DNA of 64,000 bases, taken from NCBI RefSeq assembly GCF_000633595.2, contig NZ_JIBU02000048.1:62001-126000 (forward strand). The letters run 5' to 3'. This DNA comes from Clostridium drakei (GTDB lineage: Bacteria > Bacillota > Clostridia > Clostridiales > Clostridiaceae). A program made the translations under genes and the position numbers. The notes beneath the pieces are model-generated. The model saw nothing but the letters and a program-made list of their open reading frames with translations, was not told where the DNA came from and searched no databases. This document shows positions 33,984 to 43,779 of the stretch, piece by piece. The stretch's first letter is position 1, and every line of letters starts with the position of its first letter.

Positions 33984-34751
33984 ATGAAAAGAAATAAATC
34001 AGTTAAAGTATTTGGAATTATTTTTGTGATAGCCGCATTACTTATTTTTATTAATCTTATTCCAACTCTTAGATTAAAAACATCAAATATGCATATTATT
34101 GAAGGGAAATGGGTGAATGTTTATTATGAAGATGAAGAGTCGGCAGCTAAGGATGTTTTTCAGTTAGCTAATGCAAGAGCTGGTGAATTAGCTAAAAAAT
34201 TAGGATTTAGTGAAAAGGAAAATATTAATATTTATATTTATGATCATCAGTCTACAATGCAAATGAAAAAATATGGGCTAATAGGGACAATGTTAGGGTT
34301 AGACTGGTATATTGGTGACAATATAGGAACGAATGTTATACTGACATCGCCTGCAAATCCAGGAAAGGTTCATGACTATGATGATAATAAGCAAGCTGCT
34401 TTACATGAAATGGTTCATGCCTACGTAAGCATAATAAATCCACATATCAGATTATGGTTAACTGAAGGAATGGCTTTATATTTATCCAATGCAGAACCTT
34501 TTTACAAAAAATATACCTACAATAGGCATATTCCAACTTTTTCAGAAATCAAAACTAGTAATTCAGTGAAATTTTCAAAAATGGGAGGTTATACTTTTGC
34601 TAATACTTATATAGAGTATATAGATAAAAAATATGGATGGGAAAAATTAATGATGATAATTAAAACTGAAGATTATGAAAAGGTATTTGGAAAATCTGAT
34701 GAAGATATATATAATGAATGGATAAATTATATTAAAAATTATTATCAATAG
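33984..34751 (+). CDS. Membrane-anchored zinc metallopeptidase-like protein (gluzincin type)
   Basis: The 255-residue protein has an N-terminal membrane anchor (residues ~8-27) and an extracellular domain with the zinc motif ALHEMVHAYV and, 16 residues or so later, WLTEGMALYL where the glutamate is the third ligand (HExxH...E). This matches the peptidase MA-like family. An early conserved stretch, NIYIYDHQSTMQM, resembles the N-terminal strand of these proteins. The target is unknown. Confidence 0.87.
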   Translation: MKRNKSVKVFGIIFVIAALLIFINLIPTLRLKTSNMHIIEGKWVNVYYEDEESAAKDVFQLANARAGELAKKLGFSEKENINIYIYDHQSTMQMKKYGLIGTMLGLDWYIGDNIGTNVILTSPANPGKVHDYDDNKQAALHEMVHAYVSIINPHIRLWLTEGMALYLSNAEPFYKKYTYNRHIPTFSEIKTSNSVKFSKMGGYTFANTYIEYIDKKYGWEKLMMIIKTEDYEKVFGKSDEDIYNEWINYIKNYYQ

Positions 34752-34783
34752 GCAGCTTTGCCAGTTTACTTTCTATAAATACC

Positions 34784-34911
34784 CTAGTGATTTGACCAAT
34801 AGGCCTTAGCTTGTTCTTCTAATACTTTTAATCTTGTATAATAATCAGGAAACTTCACTTCATAAAAACAGCCTGTGAAAGTGGCTGTGGAGAAGATTAT
34901 TTTAGCATAGT
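34784..34911 (-). pseudogene. C-terminal gene fragment on minus strand
   Basis: Minus-strand reading gives KIIFSTATFTGCFYEVKFPD and YYTRLKVLEEQAKAYWSNH before a stop at 34784. The second part has clear coding character, but there is no start or ribosome-binding site. The family is not recognised. Confidence 0.4.
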
Positions 34912-34963
34912 GTAATTTAGGTTATAATAGAACTAAAGATAAAAATGAAATGGAAGTGATGAA

Positions 34964-36646
34964 ATGGAATTTAAACCACTGCCAATAGGTATAGATAATT
35001 TTGAAAAGTTAATAACTAGAGGATATTACTTTATTGATAAAACTTTGCTTATAAAAGATTTGTTAGATAATAAAACGGATGTTAATTTATTTACAAGACC
35101 AAGAAGGTTTGGAAAAACCTTAAACATGAGTATGCTTCAATATTTTTTTGAAGACAGCAAAAAAGATAATAGTTACCTTTTTGAAGGTTTAAATATAATG
35201 AATGCGGGAGAAAAATATACCTCTCATATGGGGAAGTATCCTGTAATTAATTTATCCTTAAAATCTGCAAAGCAGCCAACCTTTGAGCTTGCCTATATTT
35301 CTATTAGAAGAAGGATAGCAGAAGAATACAAGAGACATGAATATATTTTAGAACATCAGGAATTAAAGCATGAAAAGGAACGATACTTAAAAATCCTAAA
35401 GGAGCAGGGAGAAGAAGGAGATTATATTGATGCTTTATATTTTTTAAGTGAGTGCTTAGAAAAATACCATAATAAAAAAGTAATAATATTAATAGACGAA
35501 TATGATGTACCCCTTGAAAATGCCTTTTTTGAAGGGTTTTATGATAGGATGATCAAATTAATAAGATCACTTTTTGAATCAGCCTTAAAGACTAACTCCT
35601 CCTTGGAGTTTTCAGTGATTACGGGATGCTTGCGTATTTCTAGAGAAAGTATTTTTACAGGATTAAATAATTTAAATATAATTTCAATATTAAATGATAG
35701 ATATGCAGAGTATTTTGGCTTCTCTGATAATGAAGTTAAAGAGCTTACTAAATATTATAATATGGAAGAAAAATATTCATTAATAAAAGAGTGGTACAAT
35801 GGATATATATTTGGAAATATTAATGTCTATAATCCCTGGAGTGTTATAAAATTTATATATGATTTACTTGCCAATATAAATGTATTTCCGTCATCTTATT
35901 GGGCAAATACCAGCTCAAACAGTATAGTAAAAAGTCTTATAGAAAAAGCAGATGATGAAACAAAGGCAGAAATAGAAACATTAATTGAAGGAAAAACCAT
36001 AGAAAAACCAATTCACGAAGATATAACCTATGATGAAGTATATGATACTATGGATAATTTGTATAATTTTATGTTCTTTACTGGCTATTTTAAGAAAATA
36101 GATGAAAGAATTGATGAAAGAACAAAAGTAAAATATTTGAAGCTTAAAATACCAAATGAAGAAATAAAATATATTTTCAGAGAAAAGGTTTTAAAATGGT
36201 TTAATGCTAAGATAAAAGCAGAAGATTTATCAAAAGTGTATACCTCAGTATTAAAAGGAGATGTGGAAGTCTTTCAAACAGAAATAAACAGGCTTTTGAG
36301 AAAAACCATAAGTTTTAATGATGCCTATGAAAACTTCTATCATGGCTTTGTTGTTGGAGTGTTATCAGGTATTGATGGATATATAGTAAAGTCTAATAGG
36401 GAGTCAGGAGATGGTAGAAGTGATATTTATATACGTCCCCTTTCTATATTTCAGCGTGCAGTAATTATAGAAATAAAGGTATGTGATAAACCAAAGGAGC
36501 TGTTTACTAAGTGCGACAAGGCTCTTGAACAGATAGAAAAAATGAAGTATGAAGAGGAGCTGAAGGAAGAAGGCTATGAAGACATAATAAAATATGGCAT
36601 GGCTTTTTATAGGAAAGACTGTTTAATAAAAGTTGAAGGAGTATAG
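34964..36646 (+). CDS. AAA-ATPase-like protein with C-terminal PD-(D/E)XK nuclease domain
   Basis: The 560-residue protein starts LPIGIDNFEKLITRGYYFID and has a degenerate P-loop region, FTRPRRFGKTLNMSMLQYFF, followed by IILIDEYDVPLENAF (Walker B-like). The C-terminal 120 residues hold SGDGRSDIYIRP and AVIIEIKV, the D...E-x-K of PD-(D/E)XK nucleases (PF09820 plus PF08011 architecture). These proteins are common in clostridial and Bacteroides genomes; their function is not settled, with defence or mobile-element roles proposed. Confidence 0.92.
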   Translation: MEFKPLPIGIDNFEKLITRGYYFIDKTLLIKDLLDNKTDVNLFTRPRRFGKTLNMSMLQYFFEDSKKDNSYLFEGLNIMNAGEKYTSHMGKYPVINLSLKSAKQPTFELAYISIRRRIAEEYKRHEYILEHQELKHEKERYLKILKEQGEEGDYIDALYFLSECLEKYHNKKVIILIDEYDVPLENAFFEGFYDRMIKLIRSLFESALKTNSSLEFSVITGCLRISRESIFTGLNNLNIISILNDRYAEYFGFSDNEVKELTKYYNMEEKYSLIKEWYNGYIFGNINVYNPWSVIKFIYDLLANINVFPSSYWANTSSNSIVKSLIEKADDETKAEIETLIEGKTIEKPIHEDITYDEVYDTMDNLYNFMFFTGYFKKIDERIDERTKVKYLKLKIPNEEIKYIFREKVLKWFNAKIKAEDLSKVYTSVLKGDVEVFQTEINRLLRKTISFNDAYENFYHGFVVGVLSGIDGYIVKSNRESGDGRSDIYIRPLSIFQRAVIIEIKVCDKPKELFTKCDKALEQIEKMKYEEELKEEGYEDIIKYGMAFYRKDCLIKVEGV

Positions 36647-36683
36647 TTAATATTTTGGGTTTGAAGATTATATTTAAGCGAGA

Positions 36684-36709
36684 GCAGTAGTCAATTCTAC
36701 TGCTTTTTT
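36684..36709 (+). terminator. Terminator after the AAA/nuclease gene
   Basis: GCAGTAG and CTACTGC with a 6-base loop are followed by TTTTTTA. The rest of 36710-36952 holds no gene I can support. Confidence 0.85.
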
Positions 36710-36952
36710 ATATGTTCAAATGTGAATACTTATTATTTAGAGATGCACATGAAGCATTGGTAGCTTTATCTTTTATAATAAAGATGTTAACCTTTTTAAA
36801 ACCTAATGAAACACTTTTGTACTATGTTATTAGGTATAGCCTTCTGAAACATATTATATTTTTTGATTAATATAATTAGTTTAGCTTTATGGGATTAAGT
36901 GGTATGATTTATTTATGAGTTGTTGCAGACTTGTGTATGTTATGCGAAAGAA

Positions 36953-36978
36953 GCAGCTCCACGAATTTATGGAACTGC
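36953..36978 (-). terminator. Terminator of the flavodoxin-like gene (minus strand)
   Basis: On the minus strand GCAGTTCC and GGAGCTGC flank a 10-base loop and are followed by TTCTTTC. One mismatch interrupts the stem. Confidence 0.6.
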
Positions 36979-37001
36979 GCTATCTAATTCTTCTTTGCTA
37001 G

Positions 37002-37652
37002 TTAAATGACCTCAGTTGCAAATCTTACTCCCATATCAAATGCTTTTTGACAATCAATGGGGAATATTTCTGCTTTTCTCTTGAACTTTGCATCAACATC
37101 ATGTGCAGTTGCATCCACCTTGGAGTAATCTTTAAACTGAATCGTATCATAACTAACGAGTGACTCAGAAGTTCCGAATATCATTCGCATTGCAAAATCA
37201 TTAAACTCAATGTGTTTATCCATACCAAGTTCTTTTAGCATTTCTTCTGTCGTATTCCCGGTATAAATAAATCCGGTATTAATTTTCTTAGGAAAAAGCG
37301 ATAGACTGGATTTATTGTATTCAAGGTATTGATACAGTAAACGATCCAGAAAGGCAGCCATTTCACCGGTTACCCTTCCCCAATAAATCGGAGAGCCGAA
37401 GATAAGGACATCGGATTCCTCTACTTTTCTAAAGATTTCTGTCAGGTCGTCTCGTACTGCACACTTACCATGGCTTTTTCCGCCTATGATTTTACATGCA
37501 GAACAGCTGATACATCCCTTGTAGTTCAGATCATAAAGATGAATCAGTTCGGTTGTGGCTCCTTGTGATGCTGCACCCTCAAGGGCCTTATTTAGTAGTG
37601 TAGCTGTGTTCCACGTTTTTCGTGGGCTTCCATTAAATGCAATAACCTTCAT
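37002..37652 (-). CDS. NADPH-dependent FMN reductase / flavodoxin-family protein
   Basis: The 216-residue protein begins MKVIAFNGSPRKTWNTATLL, the FMN phosphate-binding loop (G-S-P-R-x-x-x-N-T), and has KGCISCSACK, a cysteine pair typical of iron-sulfur flavoproteins or azoreductase-like proteins, and FGSPIYWGRVTGEMAAFLDR near the flavin ring. It is divergent from an HxlR regulator, a frequent pairing in which the regulator senses electrophiles or redox stress. Confidence 0.92.
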   Translation of the reverse strand: MKVIAFNGSPRKTWNTATLLNKALEGAASQGATTELIHLYDLNYKGCISCSACKIIGGKSHGKCAVRDDLTEIFRKVEESDVLIFGSPIYWGRVTGEMAAFLDRLLYQYLEYNKSSLSLFPKKINTGFIYTGNTTEEMLKELGMDKHIEFNDFAMRMIFGTSESLVSYDTIQFKDYSKVDATAHDVDAKFKRKAEIFPIDCQKAFDMGVRFATEVI

Positions 37653-37712
37653 TAGTTATCCCTCCATATGTTTGATATTTTTATTACACCGTGTTACAAT
37701 AAGTATAATACC

Positions 37713-37735
37713 ATTACTTCAAAAAAGGAAGTAAT
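37713..37735. promoter_or_regulatory. Inverted repeat in the flavoprotein/HxlR divergent promoter
   Basis: ATTACTTC and GAAGTAAT form a perfect 8-bp inverted repeat with a 7-base gap, just after a TATAAT box (about 37704). HxlR-family proteins bind such dyads. Function here is inferred from position. Confidence 0.65.
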
Positions 37736-37772
37736 TACATTTTATATAGTTAGTATATTGGAGGAAAGTTTT

Positions 37773-38111
37773 GTGAGTAATCAATGTGAGTCAAGTAATG
37801 AAAATTGTATTGGCCAGCTAGAAAAAAGCATTGCAGTTATTGGTAGTAAATGGACTCTTTTAATTTTACGAGAGCTTTCTAGTGGGACTAAAAGATTTGC
37901 CCAACTGCAGAAATCACTGAAAGGAATTAGTCCAAAAACTCTTTCATTACGTTTGAAAGAACTCGAAAAAAATAAGATAGTTATCAAAAAAATATATCCC
38001 GAGGTTCCACCACGAGTTGAGTATTCCTTTGCTTCTCGTGGTGAAAGTTTAAAAAAAATTCTCCACGATTTGTATGAATGGGGAGCAGAGCCACCCGATG
38101 GCGAAAAGTGA
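37773..38111 (+). CDS. HxlR-family winged-helix regulator
   Basis: GTG at 37773 follows GGAGGAAAG; longer in-frame starts lie in the promoter and operator. The 112-residue product has CIGQLEKSIAVIGSKWTLLI, LRELSSGTKRFAQLQKSLKG and ISPKTLSLRLKELEKNKIVI, the HxlR winged helix, with a single conserved Cys upstream of the W (here C-E-S...N-C) that can act as a redox sensor. It probably controls the divergent flavoprotein gene. Confidence 0.93.
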   Translation: MSNQCESSNENCIGQLEKSIAVIGSKWTLLILRELSSGTKRFAQLQKSLKGISPKTLSLRLKELEKNKIVIKKIYPEVPPRVEYSFASRGESLKKILHDLYEWGAEPPDGEK

Positions 38112-38384
38112 CAAATTTACATACACAGCAATTGACACCCTAAGTCCGGAATGGAAATTTTTATATAAATGTTTTGGAGGGCCCCCAACTACTCACCTCC
38201 AAGTTGACTATGATAGCGTAATATAGCAGGCGCCATTCCGTAAACCCACGGATTCTCAAGTAGAAGATGGAACCCAAATCCGCAAACTATTTGGACCATT
38301 CGCACTCAGTTGCTATGTCTGGGTATTTGTTTTTCGGATCTCTAAGCTCCCTAGCTTTGCGGTGAAAGCCAAGATCGCCCAAAT
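38112..38384. other. Non-coding or foreign segment of unusual composition
   Basis: This 273-base stretch is richer in GC than its surroundings. On the minus strand a coding-like run reads HLYHLGDLGFHRKARELRDP and KNKYPDIATECEWSK before a stop, without a recognisable start. A plus-strand run (RKPTDSQVEDGTQIRKLFGP) is also open. Neither is recognised. It may be a scrap of foreign DNA. Confidence 0.35.
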
Positions 38385-38759
38385 GATACAGATGTAATAA
38401 TAATAGGAGGGGGAGTCACTGGAGCAATTTTAGGATACTATTTTAGTAAAAATAATATTAATTGCGTTATTTTAGAGAAATCAAGAATAGGCCATGGGAG
38501 TACTTGCATAACAACAGCATTACTTCAATATGAGCTTGATAGTAATGCTATGGAGCTAAAGAAATATACAAGTATAGAGAATATAATAAAGTCATATAAC
38601 CTAGGAATAAAGGCGCTAGATGAAATTCAAGAATTTGTAGATAACCATGGAAATAGCTGTGATTTCAAAAGAGTAGATAGTTTTTTATATACAGCTATGA
38701 AGCTAGAAAAGAAGGAGATGGAGGAAGAATATAACAAGTCATTATTTATACATATTTAA
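38385..38759 (+). pseudogene. FAD-dependent oxidoreductase (DAO family), N-terminal fragment
   Basis: The frame begins DTDVIIIGGGVTGAILGYYF, the Rossmann dinucleotide-binding motif G-x-G-x-x-G, then CVILEKSRIGHGSTCITTAL (ribityl-binding S/T region of DAO enzymes). It continues for ~115 residues and ends at EEEYNKSLFIHI, where it overlaps the 3' end of a convergent gene by 18 bases. The start and ~70% of the protein are missing. Confidence 0.85.
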
Positions 38760-39479
38760 AATCTCCTCCAGCCTACATTCCATTTCTACCTTATACCGAT
38801 TATCTTCACCAAACCAAGGTATATTTCTAGACTTTTGCAAATTTATCAAAGTCCTTAATAATTCTTTATTTATATTTTCTATTCTATCAAATTCTTTACT
38901 TATTTCCTTTTCTAAAAATCTTGAATCAACTTGTCCATTATCTACAGCTCTAATAAGTTTATAAATATATTCTCTATTAGCCTTTATACTTACTTCTGGC
39001 TCAATTAATGATTTTTCAATTGATGATTCTTCGATATTGTCTGTAACTTTTTCCGTATTATTAATATCTATCCCCAATAAATTATTATGTTGATTCATTT
39101 TTTCTCTGTATTCAATTATACATTTTTTTACATGTTCTCGGCTCATTTTACCAAGACTTCTTATTGCATAAATATCTTCTTCACTTAATGCTAAAAGCTT
39201 ATCTATACTTTTAATATTTTTATAAACTAAAGCCTTAATACTTCTAGTATCAAACTTTAATAGATTACATAAATCATATAACTTCGTTTCTTCATTTATT
39301 TTATTTTTAGCTTTTAAAGTGTCCATCTCATTGCAGTAAGCCTCAAATTTTTTATGCTTTTTAATTATGCGACTAATTGTTGAATAATATATATTATATT
39401 CTTTAGCTAATTCTCTACATGTTTTACCTTCCTTAGCTTTATGTACAATTTCTAAATTTCGTGTATAAAGATTAGGCAT
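38742..39479 (-). CDS. HTH protein with an RNA polymerase alpha-CTD-like helical domain
   Basis: The 245-residue protein starts with a resolvase/sigma-like helix-turn-helix (GKTCRELAKEYNIYYSTISR). Residues ~65-120 (LLKFDTRSIKALVYKNIKSI, DKLLALSEEDIYAIRSLGKM, SREHVKKC) follow the alpha-CTD pattern, including the I-x-S-L-G-K loop that contacts DNA or activators in RNA polymerase alpha. The C-terminal half is helical and charged. ATG follows GGAGGATTA. Its partner and target are unknown. Confidence 0.7.
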   Translation of the reverse strand: MPNLYTRNLEIVHKAKEGKTCRELAKEYNIYYSTISRIIKKHKKFEAYCNEMDTLKAKNKINEETKLYDLCNLLKFDTRSIKALVYKNIKSIDKLLALSEEDIYAIRSLGKMSREHVKKCIIEYREKMNQHNNLLGIDINNTEKVTDNIEESSIEKSLIEPEVSIKANREYIYKLIRAVDNGQVDSRFLEKEISKEFDRIENINKELLRTLINLQKSRNIPWFGEDNRYKVEMECRLEEILNMYK

Positions 39480-39693
39480 ATTAATCCTCCAGCTACTTCA
39501 GTCAAATTTTTCATAGTTTTATCTATAACATCCTTGTCAAAACATTTTTTAGTAATTTTTGATATGTTATCTACTTAAATTACATCTATGTAAAATTTAC
39601 AACATTTTGCTTCTTCTTGCAAGTCAATTTACAATTTCTATGCCTTATGCAATGTAAATCAGGATTCTTATATTTGATTTTAAGATTAACTTT

Positions 39694-39768
39694 TAGCAAA
39701 CAAAAAAACTTCCAGTTTTTGTAACGAACTTAGGGGTGGTTGCGAAAACTGAAAGGTTGAGCTTGCTA
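39694..39768. repeat. Inverted-repeat element, copy with left end and core only
   Basis: TAGCAAACAAAAAAACTTCC (left end) is followed by AGTTTTTGTAACG and the core GGGTGGTTGCGAAAACTGAA, GGTTGAGCTTGCTA. The right inverted repeat is missing. The surrounding intergenic region 39480-39957 holds no other feature except a TATAAT box at 39896, a possible -10 for the antiporter gene. Confidence 0.6.
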
Positions 39769-39957
39769 CAGATTGTATATAAAACTACGTAAGGTCTAGA
39801 ATAAACATTTTATATCATAAGACAGATATGAGAAATAACCAGCAAGTATATTTTTAATAAAATATACCAATTAATGGGAAAATTAAATATTATGCTATAA
39901 TTAGAACATAATATTTAGATCTAATAATCAAGTTACATAAGAAAGCAAGGGGGTAAT

Positions 39958-41976
39958 ATGTTTACATATATTTTAATACTATTAATATTTATTTTATGCT
40001 CAAATATAATAAGTAGGTTTATACCATTCTTATCAGTGCCTATCATACAAATTGCAATGGGAGCATTAATTTCAATAATATATTCTGAATTCAAAATTGA
40101 GCTTGATCCACATACATTCTTAGTAATGTTCATTGCTCCGCTTCTTTTCTGCGATGGGAAAAAAGCAGATAAAAGGTCATTATGGAAACAAAAGAAAAAT
40201 ATACTTTTGATGGCATTAGCTTTAGTTGCTGTAACAGTAATATTAGTTGGATTACTTATAAATCAGTTAATACCAGCTATTTCATTACCAGCAGCATTTG
40301 CACTTGCAGCAGCTTTATCACCAACGGATTATGTTGCCGTAAGTGCACTTTCAAAAAAGATTTCGCTCCCAAAGAGGATAATATATCTTATAGAAGGTGA
40401 AGGCCTTATGAATGATGCATCAGGACTTGTATGTTTTAAATTTGCATTAGCAGCAGCAGTAACTGGAACATTTTCATTGTTTAATGCAACTACTAATTTT
40501 TTAATGGTGTCTATTGGAGGAATTATTGCTGGACTAGTTTTAGAACACATTCTAATTAACTTTGAACGATGGATAAAAAATCTTGGAATGGAAGACACTA
40601 CAGTTGAAATTTTACTTCAAATTCTAACTCCATATATAATATATATTATATCGGAAGAAGTATTTAAAGTTTCAGGTATATTAGCTGTTGTTGTGGCTGG
40701 AATGGTATTTTCATTATCATCTAAAAGATTAAGAACCAAAAATGCAAAATTAAATGCAGTATCATCCAATACATGGTCTGTTATAGTATATATTCTAAAT
40801 GGATTTATATTTATAATAGTTGGATTACAATTACCTAGTATAATTAAAACTGCTTTTAAAGAAACTTCAATAAATAACATGATGGCTATTATAGATGTTT
40901 TATTAATAACATTGGCTTTACTTGTAATTAGATTTTTGTGGGTTATATTTATGTATAAATTTGGGGGAGAAAAATGTGATGTGAAAGAAGATAAGTTTAA
41001 GTTTCATGCTGCTCTTTTAACTTCACTTTCAGGAGTAAGAGGAGGAGTTACATTAGCTACAGTTCTTTCAATTCCTTTAATATTGGATAATGGAGAAGAA
41101 TTTCCACAAAGAACAATTATTTTATTTTTGGCTGTTGGAGTAATTTTAGCTACTCTTCTTATTGCAACTTTTATATTGCCTATATTTGCTAAAAAAGATA
41201 AAACTGAAGACATAAATTGGTCCGAAGCCTTGAATAAAGCACAAATAAAGGTTTGGATTGATACTATAAATAAATTAAAATTAGAAATTGATAACAAAAA
41301 ATATATTCATTTTACCATAGATGAATATAGGTATCGTATTAATCAATTAAAACATGGAAATTCTTATTATAAGAACTGGAATAGAAGTAGCAAAGAATAT
41401 AAGAAGTGGATGATCTTATGCTATAAAAAGGAAATTGAAAATACTAAAAAATTATTAAAGGAAGAAAAAATAGAGGAGTCAACTGCACATGCTTATGAAA
41501 AAAAAGTTAGAAATAAAATAAAATTAATATCATCTGTAGAAGGCTTTTCACTATTAGTAAAAGAAACATTGGAAAGAATCTCCCTATATATACTTAATAT
41601 AAGGAGAATTAGGGATATATTAAGAGAAATGCAAAACAAAAAGAAAAGTAAGCAGCATTTAAGGGATATAGCGCTCAAAGAACTTCATTCCACTAATGCT
41701 GAATACATAATAGAATATGCTAAATCTAATATTACATCTGAAAATGAAGAAACGCTTAAGGAAATAATTTTATATTATCAAGGGGTGTATTTGATATCAA
41801 ACAGGCTTAGATTAGCAAAAATAAATAAATATGAAAAGAAAAAAGCTGATATTAAGGCAATGCAATTAGAAAGGAATGTTATACAATTGTTATTTGAAAA
41901 TGGAGAGATTAGTTGGAATATAGCATCTGTACTCAGAAAAAATTTAAATTATATTGAAAGTGATTTATTAAGATAA
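39958..41976 (+). CDS. CPA1-family Na+/H+ antiporter with cytoplasmic C-terminal extension
   Basis: The 672-residue protein has ~12 membrane helices with ALSPTDYVAVSALSKKISLP (the T-D / N-D antiporter helix region) and GEGLMNDASGLVCFKFAL, the N-D active site of NhaP-type antiporters, followed by LTSLSGVRGGVTLATVLSIP. After residue ~410 comes a long helical cytoplasmic domain (~260 residues), likely regulatory. ATG follows AAGGGGG. It exchanges Na+ (or K+) for protons at the cell membrane. Confidence 0.95.
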   Translation: MFTYILILLIFILCSNIISRFIPFLSVPIIQIAMGALISIIYSEFKIELDPHTFLVMFIAPLLFCDGKKADKRSLWKQKKNILLMALALVAVTVILVGLLINQLIPAISLPAAFALAAALSPTDYVAVSALSKKISLPKRIIYLIEGEGLMNDASGLVCFKFALAAAVTGTFSLFNATTNFLMVSIGGIIAGLVLEHILINFERWIKNLGMEDTTVEILLQILTPYIIYIISEEVFKVSGILAVVVAGMVFSLSSKRLRTKNAKLNAVSSNTWSVIVYILNGFIFIIVGLQLPSIIKTAFKETSINNMMAIIDVLLITLALLVIRFLWVIFMYKFGGEKCDVKEDKFKFHAALLTSLSGVRGGVTLATVLSIPLILDNGEEFPQRTIILFLAVGVILATLLIATFILPIFAKKDKTEDINWSEALNKAQIKVWIDTINKLKLEIDNKKYIHFTIDEYRYRINQLKHGNSYYKNWNRSSKEYKKWMILCYKKEIENTKKLLKEEKIEESTAHAYEKKVRNKIKLISSVEGFSLLVKETLERISLYILNIRRIRDILREMQNKKKSKQHLRDIALKELHSTNAEYIIEYAKSNITSENEETLKEIILYYQGVYLISNRLRLAKINKYEKKKADIKAMQLERNVIQLLFENGEISWNIASVLRKNLNYIESDLLR

Positions 41977-41984
41977 AGCTATTG

Positions 41985-42038
41985 GCAACAAAAACTAGAA
42001 GTTTATGCTTGCTGTTAATTCCTTTGCTAAGTACAAAT
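41985..42038. repeat. 54-bp repeat upstream of the LXG toxin
   Basis: Almost identical to 24734-24787 and, in its first half, a member of the dispersed inverted-repeat family (ACAAAAACTAGAAGTTTATG, CTTGCT). Confidence 0.75.
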
Positions 42039-42188
42039 AACTTAAATGTTTTTGATAATGTAGTAAAAATGAGCAAATATTGACATGTACATACAAAAAT
42101 ATTAAAATTAAGTAATATTATAAATACTAATGTAAAAATTGGATATATATTATTAATGATAAAGCGATTAGTACATGGGAGAAAATAA

Positions 42189-43760
42189 ATGGATTTTGAG
42201 TTGGATATTGGTGAGTTAACTAATACAATAAGGGAATATGAAAATGTAATAAAAGATTTAGAAGAACAAAAAGAAAACATAAACAAAGTAATTAAAGAAC
42301 TTACTGACTTAGGTTGGTCAGGTGAAGCAAAAGATAAATTTATAGAAATTCATATTAAAAAGCAGGAGTTTTATACAAAGTTAATAGAAGACATAAAATA
42401 TGAGAAAAATGCTTTAGAAAATGAAGAAAAGCCAAGAGCAATTCAATTAAAGAAAAGGTGTGAGGACTTCGAAAATTGCATTAAAAGAAGTGCAGGTGGA
42501 GCAGCACTTACAAATGATGATACAGGGATTATTTCACTTCAATATGGAGGACAGTTTCCAATAAATAATAACGTTAGTGAATGTACAGATAATTATTATA
42601 GACAAATGAATTCTAAATTTGTAGAAATATTAAATTTAGCAAACAGCTTAAGTTTTACAACATTTCCGATTGCAGGTGATGTTATCAATTTACAAAGTTC
42701 ACTAAGAGACCAAACAACGAGTTTGACAGAGTTTGATAATTCATTTAATGCATATTGTAATGGTGTACAAGATATGGAAGAAAATACATGCTCAGTATTT
42801 TCAAAAATATCAGGAATGACTGAAGGAATATCCCAAATCAGAGGTATGTCCATTATTTCAGAAAGTGGACAAGTAGATAAAAATAAAGTAATGCAGTTAA
42901 TGTTAAAGAATCCAGCGTACTTAACGAAAGAAGAAAAGGAAATACTAGAATATGCAAAGATTGTTTTGGGAGAAGATGAATATAAGAAAATAAAAGAAAC
43001 TGTATTTACATATAAAGAAGCAGAAAAATATATTAAGTGTGATATTTTAGGGTTTAATGTGGGACTTAAGACATATTCGTCAAAAGAGATATCTAATTTG
43101 CCTAGCCAAATAACTTATGGAAAAGGTGGATATATTTATACTTATGTTTTAACAGAAAATTCTCCACCTACATTTAATGGAGTAGAACTTCCCAATGATG
43201 ATATAATAACAAAAGATGGTCAAGTTATTAGCACTAAAACGTATGGCTATAAACTTGTTTATACTAATGAACCAAAGATATCAACAGGGATCGTTTTTGT
43301 TTCACCTACAGAGGGGGTAAGTAATCCTTACGGATTAACATCTAAGGATATACCATCTGTAAGAAATGGTGAATTTAATAAATTCTTTAATTCTTTAACG
43401 TCTGAAGAGTTAGATGAAATGTGGAAAGAACCTGAGTTGAGACAGACAATAGAGGATAAATTGAGACAACCAGGTGGGTTACATGAATGGCATTTAGTTT
43501 CAAGAACTCCTCAGTTTAAAAATTGGAATGTAACAGCAGAGCAAATTAAAGAATTAAGAACTTTAACCAAAGATGTTAAATTTGTGAATCCTAAAGGAAT
43601 TCATGGAGGTAGAGGTTCAACAACTGCACATAATGAATTATTAAAGATAATAGATAATTCACCAGATTATGATACATTTATAAGAAGATTAAATAATTGG
43701 GCAAATTATAGATTAGATGGAGGGATAGAATCTTTACCTAAGGGATTACAACTAAAATAA
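42189..43760 (+). CDS. LXG-type polymorphic toxin with C-terminal nuclease-like domain
   Basis: The 523-residue protein starts with a long helical export domain (residues ~1-215: ELTNTIREYENVIKDLEEQK and DLGWSGEAKDKF, a W-x-G turn as in LXG/WXG100 proteins secreted by type VII systems). Residues ~260-375 form a pre-toxin region that is shared almost identically with the 24.8-kb locus. After E-G at about residue 376 follows a specific toxin tip with GGLHEWHLVSRTPQFKNW, NPKGIHGGRGSTTAHNELLK; conserved His residues suggest a metal-dependent HNH-like nuclease, an inference. The Imm22-like gene follows at 19 bases. Confidence 0.88.
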   Translation: MDFELDIGELTNTIREYENVIKDLEEQKENINKVIKELTDLGWSGEAKDKFIEIHIKKQEFYTKLIEDIKYEKNALENEEKPRAIQLKKRCEDFENCIKRSAGGAALTNDDTGIISLQYGGQFPINNNVSECTDNYYRQMNSKFVEILNLANSLSFTTFPIAGDVINLQSSLRDQTTSLTEFDNSFNAYCNGVQDMEENTCSVFSKISGMTEGISQIRGMSIISESGQVDKNKVMQLMLKNPAYLTKEEKEILEYAKIVLGEDEYKKIKETVFTYKEAEKYIKCDILGFNVGLKTYSSKEISNLPSQITYGKGGYIYTYVLTENSPPTFNGVELPNDDIITKDGQVISTKTYGYKLVYTNEPKISTGIVFVSPTEGVSNPYGLTSKDIPSVRNGEFNKFFNSLTSEELDEMWKEPELRQTIEDKLRQPGGLHEWHLVSRTPQFKNWNVTAEQIKELRTLTKDVKFVNPKGIHGGRGSTTAHNELLKIIDNSPDYDTFIRRLNNWANYRLDGGIESLPKGLQLK

Positions 43761-43779
43761 ATTGAAGGGAGAGATAGAT

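Noticed and set aside
37668-37772. N-terminal extension of the HxlR gene
   Set aside because: It covers the TATAAT box and operator; GTG 37773 with GGAGGAAAG is the better start.
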